64,000 nt of DNA from CAMYMQ01 sp963730305 (GCA_963730305.1 CAVSRB010000003.1:806001-870000), one strand, 5' to 3'; shown: positions 9,959-18,263, counted from the stretch's first letter. Notes: generated by a model not told the origin, from the sequence alone. A program made the numbers and translations.

Positions 9959-10828
9959 ATGACCGCGACCGCGATTCGACCCCGACGGAGCCTTATCTTC
10001 GTCCCCGGCGACAAGCCGCAGATGTACCCGAAAGCGCTGGCGACCGGCGCCGACGTCGTCTGCGTCGACCTCGAGGACGCGGTGGCGCCCGCCGACAAGG
10101 ACGATGCGCGGGAGCGCACGGTGGCCCTGTTCGCACAGCATGGCCCGGGCGGCGACGACGGGCCGGAACGGCTGGTCCGGATCAACAGCCTGCACACGCC
10201 CGAGGGGCTCAAGGACGTCACCGCCTTCGTCGACGCCGCCGTGCGGCCGAAGGGCCTGATGCTGACCAAGGTCAAGAGCCGCGGCGAGATCGTCCTGCTC
10301 GACGACCTGCTGACCGAGTGCGGCCTGGACACGCGCCTCCACGTCATCATCGAGACCAACGAGGGGCTCGACGCCGCCTTCGCCATCGCCCAGGCCAGCG
10401 ACCGCATCGATGCCATGCTGTTCGGCGCCATCGACATGGCCGCCGACCTGCGCACCACGCCGACCTGGGACAACCTGTTCTACGCCCGGTCGCGGGTCGT
10501 CCACGCCGCCGCGGGCGCCGGGGTCGACCTGCTCGACGTGCCCTGGCTGGACCTCGAGGACATGGACGGCCTCGAACGCGAGGCGCGGGCGGCGGCGGCG
10601 CTGGGCGTGACCGGCAAGGCCGCGATCCACCCCAAGCAGATCCCGATCCTCAACGAGGTCTTCTCCCCGTCGGCCGAGGAGATCGAGCGCGCCCGGTCGA
10701 TCATCGCCGCCTTCGAGGCGAGCACCGGCGGACTGGTGGTGATCGACGGCAAGCTGATCGAGAAGCCGGTGCTGCGCTCGATGCAGCGCATCGTCGCGAT
10801 CGCCGAACGCGTCGCCGCGCGCGGATGA
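9959..10828 (+). CDS. HpcH/HpaI-family CoA-ester lyase (CitE-like)
   Basis: A citrate-lyase-beta-like enzyme of about 289 residues that cleaves or forms a C-C bond next to a CoA thioester (malyl-, citramalyl- or similar CoA). The fold's hallmarks are present: RRSLIFVPGDKP at the N-terminus, VDLEDAVAP, IIETNEGL, FGAIDMAADL and GKAAIHPKQ. The Glu and Asp of these segments bind Mg2+. It is distinct from the Mcl-type enzyme at 60728. The start could be the ATG at 9950 or 9959. Its stop overlaps the MFS start (ATGA), so it is first in a forward operon. Confidence 0.82.
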   Translation: MTATAIRPRRSLIFVPGDKPQMYPKALATGADVVCVDLEDAVAPADKDDARERTVALFAQHGPGGDDGPERLVRINSLHTPEGLKDVTAFVDAAVRPKGLMLTKVKSRGEIVLLDDLLTECGLDTRLHVIIETNEGLDAAFAIAQASDRIDAMLFGAIDMAADLRTTPTWDNLFYARSRVVHAAAGAGVDLLDVPWLDLEDMDGLEREARAAAALGVTGKAAIHPKQIPILNEVFSPSAEEIERARSIIAAFEASTGGLVVIDGKLIEKPVLRSMQRIVAIAERVAARG

Positions 10829-12099
10829 CCCAGCCGCCCGCCGCGGCCGCCGCACCCACGGGCGGCCGCGTCGCCGTCCTGGTGCTGCTGCCCTTCGCCG
10901 GCGGCTATTTCCTGTCCTACCTGTTCCGCACGGTGAACTCGGTGATCGGCGCGGACCTGATCCGCGACATGGGGCTGAGCGCGGGCGACATCGGCCTGCT
11001 GACCGCGGCCTATCTGCTGGCCTTCGCCGTGTTCCAGATACCGCTGGGCGTGCTGCTCGACCGCTTCGGGCCGCGCCGGGTCAACGCCGCGTTGCTGACC
11101 ATCGCCGCGGCGGGCGCGCTCGTGTTCTCGCTCGGCGACAGCCGCGAGATGCTGATCCTGGGCCGGGCGCTGATCGGGCTCGGCGTCTCCGCCGGCCTGA
11201 TGTCGTCGTTCAAGGCGGTCACCCAGTGGTTCCCGCGCGAGCGCTGGGCGCTGGCCAATGGCAGCGTCCTGATGGTCGGCGGCCTCGGCGCGATCGCCGG
11301 CACCGCGCCGGTCCAGGCGGCGCTGTCGGTGACCGACTGGCGCGGGGTCTTCCTGGGCCTGAGCATCGCGACGATCTGCGTCGCGATCCTGGTCGCGACC
11401 GTGGTTCCCGACCGGGACACGGGCGTCGCCCGCGACTCGTTGCGCGAGCAACTCGGCGGCCTGGTCGCCGTGTACGCCAGCCCGATCTTTCGCGCGGTCG
11501 CGCCGGTGGTGGTGACCTCGATGGCGGCGAGCCTCGCCATCCAGGGGCTGTGGGCGGGCCTGTGGCTGCGCGACGTCGCGGCGCTCGACCGCCAGGCGAC
11601 GGCCGACATCCTCGCGTTGCTCAACGTCGGCCTGACCCTGGGATTCATCGGGACCGGCGTCCTCGCCGACCAGTGCGGGCGTCGCGGCATCGGCAGCGCG
11701 CCGGTGTTGGCGACGCTGATCGTCTTGTACTGCACCGTGCAGGCCGCGATCGTGTTCGATTTCGGCGTCACCCCGGCGATCCTGTGGCCGCTGTTCGGCC
11801 TGCTGTCGAACGTCTCCGTTCTGTGCTACCCGCTGGTCGCCGACTATTTCTCGCTCGCCTTCACCGGCCGGACCAATACGGCCGTCAATCTCAGCGCCTT
11901 CGTCGGCGCCTTCGCCGCCCAGTACGCGATCGGCGCCATCATCGACGGCTACCCGACGCTGCCCGGCGACCACTTCGCGCCGGCCGCCTATCAGGCCGCG
12001 TTCGGGACCCTGCTGGCGCTACAAATTGCTGGACTGTTGTGGTTTCTCTATGCTTTCCAGCGTATCCGGCGGCGCGCCAGACGGGACGCCGCGGTGTAG
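10825..12099 (+). CDS. Major facilitator superfamily transporter
   Basis: A 424-residue inner-membrane permease with about 12 hydrophobic helices in two halves. The MFS loop 2-3 motif is seen as GVLLDRFGPRRV, and a matching loop in the second half as GVLADQCGRRGIG. The ATG overlaps the stop of the CoA-ester lyase. A role importing the organic acid processed by the neighbouring lyase and oxidoreductases is plausible but inferred. The C-terminal tail is basic (RIRRRARRD). Confidence 0.88.
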   Translation: MTQPPAAAAAPTGGRVAVLVLLPFAGGYFLSYLFRTVNSVIGADLIRDMGLSAGDIGLLTAAYLLAFAVFQIPLGVLLDRFGPRRVNAALLTIAAAGALVFSLGDSREMLILGRALIGLGVSAGLMSSFKAVTQWFPRERWALANGSVLMVGGLGAIAGTAPVQAALSVTDWRGVFLGLSIATICVAILVATVVPDRDTGVARDSLREQLGGLVAVYASPIFRAVAPVVVTSMAASLAIQGLWAGLWLRDVAALDRQATADILALLNVGLTLGFIGTGVLADQCGRRGIGSAPVLATLIVLYCTVQAAIVFDFGVTPAILWPLFGLLSNVSVLCYPLVADYFSLAFTGRTNTAVNLSAFVGAFAAQYAIGAIIDGYPTLPGDHFAPAAYQAAFGTLLALQIAGLLWFLYAFQRIRRRARRDAAV

Positions 12100-12134
12100 C
12101 GGAGGCATTCGCCCTGACAGTCGGCAAGGACAAG

Positions 12135-13076
12135 GTGAAGGTCGCGGCCATCGGCTGCGGCTATTTCGGCAGCTTGCATGCCCAGAAATACGCGGCGCTC
12201 GACGCGGCCGAGCTGGTCGGCGTCTGCGACGTCGACGCCAAGCGCGCGGCGGCGTGCGCCGAGAAGAACGGGACGACCCCGTACACGGACATCGCGGACC
12301 TGTTCGGCAAGGTCGACGCGGTCACCGTCGCCGTCCCGACCACCGAGCATTTCGAGGTCGCCCGCGCGTTCCTCGAGAACGGCGTCGACGTGCTGATCGA
12401 GAAGCCGATCTGCAGCACGCTCGAGGAGGCCGACGCCCTGATCGCGCTCGCCGCCGAGCAGGACCGCATCCTCCAGGTCGGCCACCTGGAGCGGTTCAGC
12501 CCGATCATGGAGGCGCTGAGCGAGGAGGTGTCCAAGCCGGGCTACATCGAATCCCACCGCATCTCGCAGTATCGCGGCCGCGGCACCGACACGACCGTGA
12601 TCCTCGACATGATGATCCACGACATCGACCACATCCTGCACATGGTCGGCGCCCCGATCGACCAGATCGACGCCGTGGGCGTGCCGGTGATCAGCCCGGC
12701 CGAGGACATCGCCAACGCGCGGCTGCGCTTCGCCAACGGCTGCGTGGCCACGGTCACGGCGAGCCGGGTGAGCTGGAAGATCCAGCGCACGATGCGGGTC
12801 TTCCAGCACAACGCCTACATCGTCGCCGACATGGCCGAGAACAAGATGGTCATCACCCGCCGCACCGGCGGCGAGGACGGCGAGCCGATGACCCTGGGCG
12901 CCGAGCAGCGCGAGTTCGAGCCGGCCGACCTGCTGATGCTCCAGGCCGACAGCTTCCTCGACTGCGTCGCGACGCGGACGCCGCCGGTCGTCTCCGGCGC
13001 CGACGTCCGGCCCGTGCTCGAAGCGGCGCTGTCGATCACCGACCAGCTTCGCGAGTGGCATCGCCGGACCAAATGA
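12135..13076 (+). CDS. Gfo/Idh/MocA-family NAD(P)-dependent oxidoreductase
   Basis: A dehydrogenase acting on sugars, cyclitols or related polyols. It has an N-terminal Rossmann fold (VAAIGCGYFGSLHAQKY), the conserved EKPI segment with its catalytic-site Lys, and the DMMIHDIDHI motif typical of the family. Length is about 313 residues. The start is uncertain: a GTG at 12135 is used, but a GGAGG ribosome-binding site at 12101 sits 8 bases before an in-frame CTG at 12114, so translation may begin there. It follows the MFS gene by 35 bases in the same run. Confidence 0.85.
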   Translation: MKVAAIGCGYFGSLHAQKYAALDAAELVGVCDVDAKRAAACAEKNGTTPYTDIADLFGKVDAVTVAVPTTEHFEVARAFLENGVDVLIEKPICSTLEEADALIALAAEQDRILQVGHLERFSPIMEALSEEVSKPGYIESHRISQYRGRGTDTTVILDMMIHDIDHILHMVGAPIDQIDAVGVPVISPAEDIANARLRFANGCVATVTASRVSWKIQRTMRVFQHNAYIVADMAENKMVITRRTGGEDGEPMTLGAEQREFEPADLLMLQADSFLDCVATRTPPVVSGADVRPVLEAALSITDQLREWHRRTK

Positions 13077-13143
13077 GCCGGCACGCGCAGTGCGACGCGG
13101 CCGAGGCCGAGGACCGCGGAGAAAGGAAACCGGGGGGACGGGA

Positions 13144-14370
13144 ATGAGTGACCAGACCTGCTTCATCATCATCGGCGCGGGCCATGCCGGCGGCCGGGCG
13201 GCGCAGGCGATGCGCCAGGCCGGCTTCGAGGGACGGATCGTCCTGATCGGCGAGGAGGCCTATCCGCCCTACGAGCGCCCGCCCCTGTCGAAGGAGCTGC
13301 TCTACGGCGACGACGGCATGGAGAAGGCGCAGATCCACGACCCCGGCTGGTACGACGAGCACAAGGTCGAGCTGCGCCTCAACGCCCGGGCCACGGCGAT
13401 CGACCCGGCGGCCCACACCGTCACCCTCGCCGACGGCGAGACGCTCCGCTACGACAAGCTGCTGCTGACCACGGGCGCGCGGGTCCGGCGGCTGCCGATC
13501 CCGGGCGCCGACCTCGACGGCGTCTTCTACGTCCGCGACTTCAACGATACCCAAGCGCTGCGCGCGAGGTTGAAGCCCGGCACCAAGGCGGTGGTCATCG
13601 GCGGCGGCTTCATCGGGCTGGAGACGGCGGCGAGCGCGCTCGCCCGCGGCGCCACGGTCACCGTGCTGGAGGCGGCCGACCGGCTGATGGGCCGCTCGAT
13701 CGCGCCCGAGGTCGCGGCCTGGTTCGCCGACATGCACCGCGACCGCGGCATCGACCTGCGGCTGGGCGCGGCGATCACGGCGATCGAAGGCGACGGCAAG
13801 GTCGAGCGGGTGGTCATGGGCGACGGCTCGGCGATCGACGCCGACGTGGTCGTGATCGGCATCGGCATCATCCCCAACACCGAGCTGGCCGAGGCGGCGG
13901 GGCTCGCGATCGACAACGGCGTCGTCGTCGACGCCCACGGCCGCACCTCGGACCCGGACATCTACGCCGCCGGCGACGTCGCCAACCAGCCCAACGCCTT
14001 CACCGGCCGCCGTCTGCGGCTGGAGAGCTACCAGAACGCCCAGGACCAGGCGCAGGCCGCCGCCCGCAACATGTGCGGCGGCGACGAGGTCTACGAGGAC
14101 TCGCTGTGGGTCTGGTCGGACCAGCACGACGTCAACCTGCAGATGACCGGCGTCGCCGACGGCTATGACGAGCTGGTCTGGCGCGGCGACGTCGCCGGCG
14201 GCGTGTTCACGGTCTTCTACATGAAGGACGGCCGGGTGGTCGCGGTGAACACGGTCAACAACGGCCGCGAGATGCGGCCGTGCCAGCGGCTGATGCAGTC
14301 GGGCAAGCAGTTCGAGGCGGCGGTGCTCACCGACCCCGAGGTCAAGCTGCTGCGGCTCGCCAAGGACTAG
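13144..14370 (+). CDS. FAD-dependent NAD(P)H oxidoreductase, ferredoxin reductase type
   Basis: A 408-residue flavoprotein of the class that reduces ferredoxin or rubredoxin for oxygenases such as cytochrome P450 or ring-hydroxylating dioxygenases. It has an N-terminal FAD-binding GAGHAGGRAA, the YERPPLSKE segment typical of this family, a second Rossmann motif GGGFIGLETA for NAD(P)H, and the FAD-pyrophosphate site DIYAAGDVA. The C-terminal reductase domain is present. The ATG follows GGGGGACGGGA. It is last of the forward run and convergent with the GGDEF gene. The redox partner is not in the immediate neighbourhood. Confidence 0.88.
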   Translation: MSDQTCFIIIGAGHAGGRAAQAMRQAGFEGRIVLIGEEAYPPYERPPLSKELLYGDDGMEKAQIHDPGWYDEHKVELRLNARATAIDPAAHTVTLADGETLRYDKLLLTTGARVRRLPIPGADLDGVFYVRDFNDTQALRARLKPGTKAVVIGGGFIGLETAASALARGATVTVLEAADRLMGRSIAPEVAAWFADMHRDRGIDLRLGAAITAIEGDGKVERVVMGDGSAIDADVVVIGIGIIPNTELAEAAGLAIDNGVVVDAHGRTSDPDIYAAGDVANQPNAFTGRRLRLESYQNAQDQAQAAARNMCGGDEVYEDSLWVWSDQHDVNLQMTGVADGYDELVWRGDVAGGVFTVFYMKDGRVVAVNTVNNGREMRPCQRLMQSGKQFEAAVLTDPEVKLLRLAKD

Positions 14371-14390
14371 CGGCGGGGCGCGGCGCCGGC

Positions 14391-15557
14391 CTATTCGGCG
14401 GCGATCACCTGCAGCTCGGCCGACGGCGAATCGAGGAAGGTCACCCCGTTGCGGCCGTCGTTCTTGGCTTGGTAGAGGGCCTCGTCGGCGCGGCTCATCA
14501 GCGCCTGGATCGATTCGTCGGCGGGCGTGCAGGCGACCACGCCGATGCTGACCGTCAGGTTGAGCGTATGGCCCTCGTGGGGGACGCGCAGGGCGGCGAC
14601 CCCGGCGCGGATGCGCTCGCACAACGCCACCGCCTCGTCGCTGCCGGTGTCGGGCAGCATCAGCGCGAATTCCTCGCCGCCCAGCCGGGCCCAGGCGTCG
14701 CTCTTGCGGATCTGGCTCACCACCTCGTCGGAGAAGGCCTTGAGGCAGGCGTCACCCGCGCCATGGCCGTAGGTGTCGTTGACCGCCTTGAAGTGGTCGA
14801 TGTCGAACAGCGCCACGGTCAGCGAATGGCCGTAGCGGCGGGCCCGATAGAATTCGGATTCGAGCAGCTCGCTGAACTTGCGCCGGTTCCAGGTCCCGGT
14901 CAGCGCGTCGGTCGTGGCGAGCCGCTGCAGCTCCTTGACCAGGGCGGCGTTCTTGACGTTGAGGGCGGCATTCTCGGTCACCGACGTCTCGATGCTGCGG
15001 ACGTTCTTGACCAGCACCAGCCCGAAGAAGATGACGAGCACGCCCATCATCTTGTTGACGAAGCCGTCGGTGAACAGGAAGAAGGCCGCCATCGGCGCCA
15101 GCACGGGAACCAGGAACCACAGGTAGACCCGGACGCTGACCGCCGCGGCCGCCACCCCCGCCGCGGCCACCCCGGCCAGGACGAAGACGATCAGCGCCGC
15201 CGAGATCGGCCCCGGCTCGAAGAACAGCATCGCGCCGGGCATGCCCCACACGATCCCGCCCAGCAGCGCGACCACCGAGAGCATCCGCACCCACGCCTCG
15301 GGGTTCTCCTGATACTCGGGCTTGCGGTAGCGCCGGGCGACGACCGAGCGGATCAGGTTGACGACGATCAGCAGCTCGAGCCAGATCGCCAGCACCAGCC
15401 GGTCGACGCCGACATAGAGCAGCGCGGCAACCAGGACGCAGCCGACGATCAGGTTGGCGTTGTCGCTGTTGGAATGGAGAATGCGCGCCTGTTCCCGAAG
15501 CGATGCGTCGTGCACGCTGTCGCGAATCTCTTCGTCGTTGGGAGACGGCGCGTTCAT
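14391..15557 (-). CDS. Membrane-bound diguanylate cyclase (GGDEF)
   Basis: Makes cyclic di-GMP. Six or so hydrophobic segments occupy about residues 40-190, then a short linker helix and a C-terminal GGDEF domain. The active-site motif is RLGGEEF, and the Mg2+ Asp is in LFDIDHFKAVND, so the domain looks active. No RxxD inhibitory site is evident before GGEEF. The start is taken as the ATG at 15557; a GTG at 15608 would add 17 residues. A CtrA-like box lies about 100 bases upstream. It is convergent with the preceding forward gene. Confidence 0.88.
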   Translation of the reverse strand: MNAPSPNDEEIRDSVHDASLREQARILHSNSDNANLIVGCVLVAALLYVGVDRLVLAIWLELLIVVNLIRSVVARRYRKPEYQENPEAWVRMLSVVALLGGIVWGMPGAMLFFEPGPISAALIVFVLAGVAAAGVAAAAVSVRVYLWFLVPVLAPMAAFFLFTDGFVNKMMGVLVIFFGLVLVKNVRSIETSVTENAALNVKNAALVKELQRLATTDALTGTWNRRKFSELLESEFYRARRYGHSLTVALFDIDHFKAVNDTYGHGAGDACLKAFSDEVVSQIRKSDAWARLGGEEFALMLPDTGSDEAVALCERIRAGVAALRVPHEGHTLNLTVSIGVVACTPADESIQALMSRADEALYQAKNDGRNGVTFLDSPSAELQVIAAE

Positions 15558-15656
15558 CGATATGGTGTTGCCCGACCATGCGGCGTCCCGGCGCGGCAGG
15601 AGCGCCACACCATCGTCGCCGAGTGCGAAATCGTTGCGGATTCTGGAGGAAATTGG

Positions 15657-15671
15657 TTAACCGTTTGCTAA
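15657..15671. promoter_or_regulatory. CtrA-like box upstream of the diguanylate cyclase
   Basis: TTAA-N7-CTAA, one mismatch to the CtrA consensus. It lies about 50-100 bases upstream of the possible GGDEF starts and about 310 bases from the divergent dCTP deaminase. Cell-cycle control of cyclic di-GMP synthesis would fit, but this is inference. Confidence 0.45.
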
Positions 15672-15982
15672 TGCAGGCAGGGCTTGCAGGGCACGCAGGC
15701 CACCGCCGCGGCGCGCGCAACGCGCCGATGCGAGCCCGCCTCCACGTCGCCGGACAAGCCGTTGACCGGCATGGGAATTCGTCCGCTACAGAATTGCCCG
15801 GCATGTGGATAAACCTGTGCATTCTATCCCGTCTGAACAAACCTAAGCATTTGATTTTGCTCTATATCTCTTGTCATTCGCCCCTGGGTACGTCACAGTC
15901 GGCAATCATCGCGGGAGGAGTTTCTTGAACCAGGTCCTGGCGGACGAACCGCCCCTCGAAATCGACCGAGCGCAGCTCCGGC

Positions 15983-17092
15983 GTGCTGCCGTCGCAGCGG
16001 CTGAAGGCGCTGATCGCCGACGGCGAAATTTTCGGCGCGCACGACATCGACGACGCGCAGATCCAGCCCGCGAGCATCGATCTGCGCCTCGGCACGGTCG
16101 CCCACCGGGTCCAGGCGAGCTTCCTGCCCGGCCCCGATCACGCCGTCGCCGAGAAGGTCGAGCGCTACGGCCAGTACACCATCGACCTGACCGAGGGCGC
16201 GGTGCTGGAGCGCGGCGCGGTCTACATCGTCCCGCTGCTCGAAAGCCTGAAGCTGTCGGCGCGCCATTCGGCGATCACCAACCCGAAGAGCTCGACCGGC
16301 CGGCTCGACATCTTCACCCGGCTGATCACCGACCACTCGGGCGAGTTCGACCGGGTCGCGCCGGGCTACCACGGCCCCCTCTACGCCGAGATCTCGCCGC
16401 GCACCTTCTCGATCCGGGTGCGTACCGGCACGCGGCTGAGCCAGCTCCGCGTCCGCCGCGGCGCGCCCAAGCGCAGCGAGGCCGCCCTGCGCCGGCTGCA
16501 CGAGCGCGAGCAGCTCGTCGTCGGCGCGCCCGGCCCTCATCCCGAGGGTTCCGCGAAGGGGCCACACATCGTCGAGGGCAAGATCGGGGTCAGCATCGAC
16601 CTGGCCGGCGATCCCGAGAGCGGCCTGATCGGCTACAAGGCCAAGCGCGACGCCGGGGTGATCGATTTCGACAAGCCCGGCGCCTACGAGCCGCTCGACT
16701 TCTGGGAGCCGATCGTGCGCCGGCCCGACCAGGTGATCGTGCTCAACCTCGACGACTTCTACATCCTCGCCTCGAAGGAGGCGGTCGCGGTGCCGCCCGA
16801 CCACGCCGCCGAGATGATCCCCTACGACACCTTGGTCGGCGAGTTCCGGGTCCATTACGCCGGCTTCTTCGACCCCGGCTTCGGCCATTCCGAATACGGC
16901 GGCGAAGGCAGCCGCGCCGTGCTCGAGGTCCGCCCGCACGAGGTGCCCTTCGTGGTCGAGGACGGCCAGATCGTCGGCAAGCTGGTCTACGAGCGGCTGA
17001 CCGAAACGCCCGACCGCCTCTACGGCCAGGGCATCGGCTCCAACTACCAGGCCCAGGGCCTCAAGCTGAGCAAGCATTTCCGCACCGGCTGA
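15983..17092 (+). CDS. dcd: 2'-deoxycytidine 5'-triphosphate deaminase, long alphaproteobacterial form
   Basis: Converts dCTP to dUTP for thymidylate synthesis. At about 369 residues it is the long form with two dUTPase/DCD-like halves; the first carries QPASIDLRLG and NPKSSTGRLDIFTRLITD. A GTG at 15983 starts the clean reading frame (LPSQRLKALIADGEI). A much better ribosome-binding site, GGGAGGAG at 15913-15920, precedes a TTG at 15925 in a different frame whose translation would add about 19 residues. An indel between 15930 and 15983 may therefore hide the real N-terminus. Confidence 0.88.
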   Translation: MLPSQRLKALIADGEIFGAHDIDDAQIQPASIDLRLGTVAHRVQASFLPGPDHAVAEKVERYGQYTIDLTEGAVLERGAVYIVPLLESLKLSARHSAITNPKSSTGRLDIFTRLITDHSGEFDRVAPGYHGPLYAEISPRTFSIRVRTGTRLSQLRVRRGAPKRSEAALRRLHEREQLVVGAPGPHPEGSAKGPHIVEGKIGVSIDLAGDPESGLIGYKAKRDAGVIDFDKPGAYEPLDFWEPIVRRPDQVIVLNLDDFYILASKEAVAVPPDHAAEMIPYDTLVGEFRVHYAGFFDPGFGHSEYGGEGSRAVLEVRPHEVPFVVEDGQIVGKLVYERLTETPDRLYGQGIGSNYQAQGLKLSKHFRTG

Positions 17093-17222
17093 TCCGGCCC
17101 GCGGCGCCGGGCGACAGGCGCCGAAGGTTCTCCTCGGTTATCCTCGGTTACCGTCGCGTCGCCGGTTCGGAAATTCCGCGCCGTCCTGTCGCCCGGCAAC
17201 GTAAGGGCCGCCCTCGGCGACC

Positions 17223-17355
17223 GGGCGGGTTTGAAGCCCGCCCCTACAAGGCCCGGCGAACCAAGCCCGACAGCACGGCCTCTTCTATCGCCGCCTCTAT
17301 TGCCGCGCCTCGGCGCGACCACGGAAATCCGTAGGGGCGGGTTTCAAACCCGCCC
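17223..17355. repeat. Paired dispersed palindromic repeat (family 1)
   Basis: Two 25-base units in inverted orientation about 83 bases apart: one reading GGGCGGGTTTGAAGCCCGCC then CCTAC (17223-17247) and its reverse complement (17331-17355). Each unit is itself a hairpin (GGGCGGGTTT / AAACCCGCCC). The same pair recurs at 34305-34436. This is a REP-like mobile intergenic element. Confidence 0.8.
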
Positions 17356-17506
17356 GCCGCCCCGCGCCGGGGCCAAGCCGGCCGATGACGTTCCGAAAAT
17401 TCGGGCCGGACAAAAAGACAGCCGCCCCCGACTTTCGGACGCATCACAGCATCAGGAAAATTATCTTTGATCGCGCCGTTTCAAGCGCGGACAGGGCCGC
17501 CGCGGA

Positions 17507-17905
17507 TCAGCGCCGGCCGGCCCGCACCGCCAGGACGACGCCGAAGACCGCCACCAGCACCCAGCCGAGGATGAAGAGCGTGCCGCCGACCGGCACGATC
17601 GGCCCCAGCGCGGTGACGCCGGTGAAGGCCTGCAGGTAGAGGCCGCCGGAGAAGAACAGGGTGCCGCCGATCCAGCAGCCGGCGATCCACCACGGCCAGC
17701 GCCCGCCCACGGCCGCCGCCGCGCCGGCCAACGCGACCAGCGCCACGGCGTGGAGCAGGTGATAGCGCAGCGCGATGTCCGCCAGGTGGCCCGCCGCGGT
17801 CGCCGTCCCGCCGGCGATGGTCAGGTGGGCGATCATCGCGGCCAGCACCATCGCCACCGCGCCCGAAACGCCGGCGACGGCGAGGATCACGCCGGCCGCG
17901 CGCAT
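17507..17905 (-). CDS. DUF423-family membrane protein
   Basis: A 132-residue integral membrane protein with four hydrophobic helices. It shows the DUF423 layout: a small-residue-rich first helix, ALRYHLLHAVALVAL near residue 45 and LFFSGGLYLQAFTG near residue 84. Its function is unknown in the family. The ATG is at 17905. The tandem small RNAs lie upstream on the same strand but end in their own terminators. Confidence 0.8.
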   Translation of the reverse strand: MRAAGVILAVAGVSGAVAMVLAAMIAHLTIAGGTATAAGHLADIALRYHLLHAVALVALAGAAAAVGGRWPWWIAGCWIGGTLFFSGGLYLQAFTGVTALGPIVPVGGTLFILGWVLVAVFGVVLAVRAGRR

Positions 17906-17980
17906 GCCCTCGTCCTTTCCGGTCCGCGGCGCGCGGGGAAGCCGGCCGCGGCATCGACAACCGACCTGCGGGCCGGCCGC

Positions 17981-18066
17981 AAAAAAAGGGCCCCGAACCG
18001 GAGTTCGGGGCGCAAGTCTGGGGAGAGTCCAAAGGGGGAAGGGAGGATGGCTGCCTCAGCAGCCAC
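17981..18066 (-). ncRNA. Small RNA with anti-Shine-Dalgarno motif, tandem copy 1
   Basis: A leftward transcript of about 85 nt predicted entirely from sequence. It begins GTGGCTGC, forms a 5' hairpin (GGCTGC / GCAGCC), then exposes CCATCCTCCC and CTCTCCCC, complementary to ribosome-binding sites. It ends in a 9-bp stem GCCCCGAAC / GTTCGGGGC followed by CC and seven T. The neighbour at 18143-18225 has the same plan with matching 5' end, C-rich motif and terminator class. The design recalls the CCUCCUCCC-bearing small RNAs of alphaproteobacteria (cuckoo/CcsR and alpha-r14-like groups). Membership in a named family is not established. Confidence 0.7.
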
Positions 18067-18071
18067 GGACG

Positions 18072-18114
18072 ACCCTACGCGCAGGGGGCGCGGGCGTCTG
18101 TGACGGCCGTCACA
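18072..18114 (-). promoter_or_regulatory. Promoter of small RNA copy 1 with a perfect CRP/FNR-type site
   Basis: A -10 TAGGGT (18072-18077) stands 6 bases before the predicted start near 18065. Upstream is TGTGACGGCCGTCACA (18099-18114), a perfect TGTGA-N6-TCACA site whose centre lies about 41 bases before the start. That is the position from which CRP-like proteins activate class II promoters. Confidence 0.55.
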
Positions 18115-18142
18115 CCCCCGGACTCTTTGTGCATGGCGCACG

Positions 18143-18225
18143 AAAAAGAGGCCCCGCGCAAAAGCGCGGGGCAAGGGAAATGGGGAGATCCCAGTCATTG
18201 GGAGGATGGCTGTAGGCTCAGCCAC
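18143..18225 (-). ncRNA. Small RNA with anti-Shine-Dalgarno motif, tandem copy 2
   Basis: A leftward transcript of about 83 nt, sister to the one at 17981. It starts GTGGCTGAGCC, forms a GGCTG / CAGCC hairpin, exposes CCATCCTCCC, then ATCTCCCCATTTCCC. It ends in a perfect 9-bp stem GCCCCGCGC / GCGCGGGGC with a TTTT loop, followed by CTCTTTTT. The 5' hairpin, the C-rich motif and CTCCCCA are shared with copy 1 while the loops and terminator stems differ with compensating changes. This supports a structured RNA duplicated in tandem. Confidence 0.7.
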
Positions 18226-18231
18226 GGTACG

Positions 18232-18263
18232 ATCGTACCCGACCGCCCTTAACATCGCCTTAA
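18232..18263 (-). promoter_or_regulatory. Promoter of small RNA copy 2 with a CtrA box
   Basis: A -10 TACGAT (18232-18237) lies 6 bases before the predicted start at 18225. A perfect full CtrA box, TTAA-N7-TTAA (18249-18263), is centred about 31 bases upstream of the start, overlapping the -35 position. CtrA-activated promoters have their boxes there. The box lies between this RNA and the 3' end of the thiolase gene. Confidence 0.6.
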
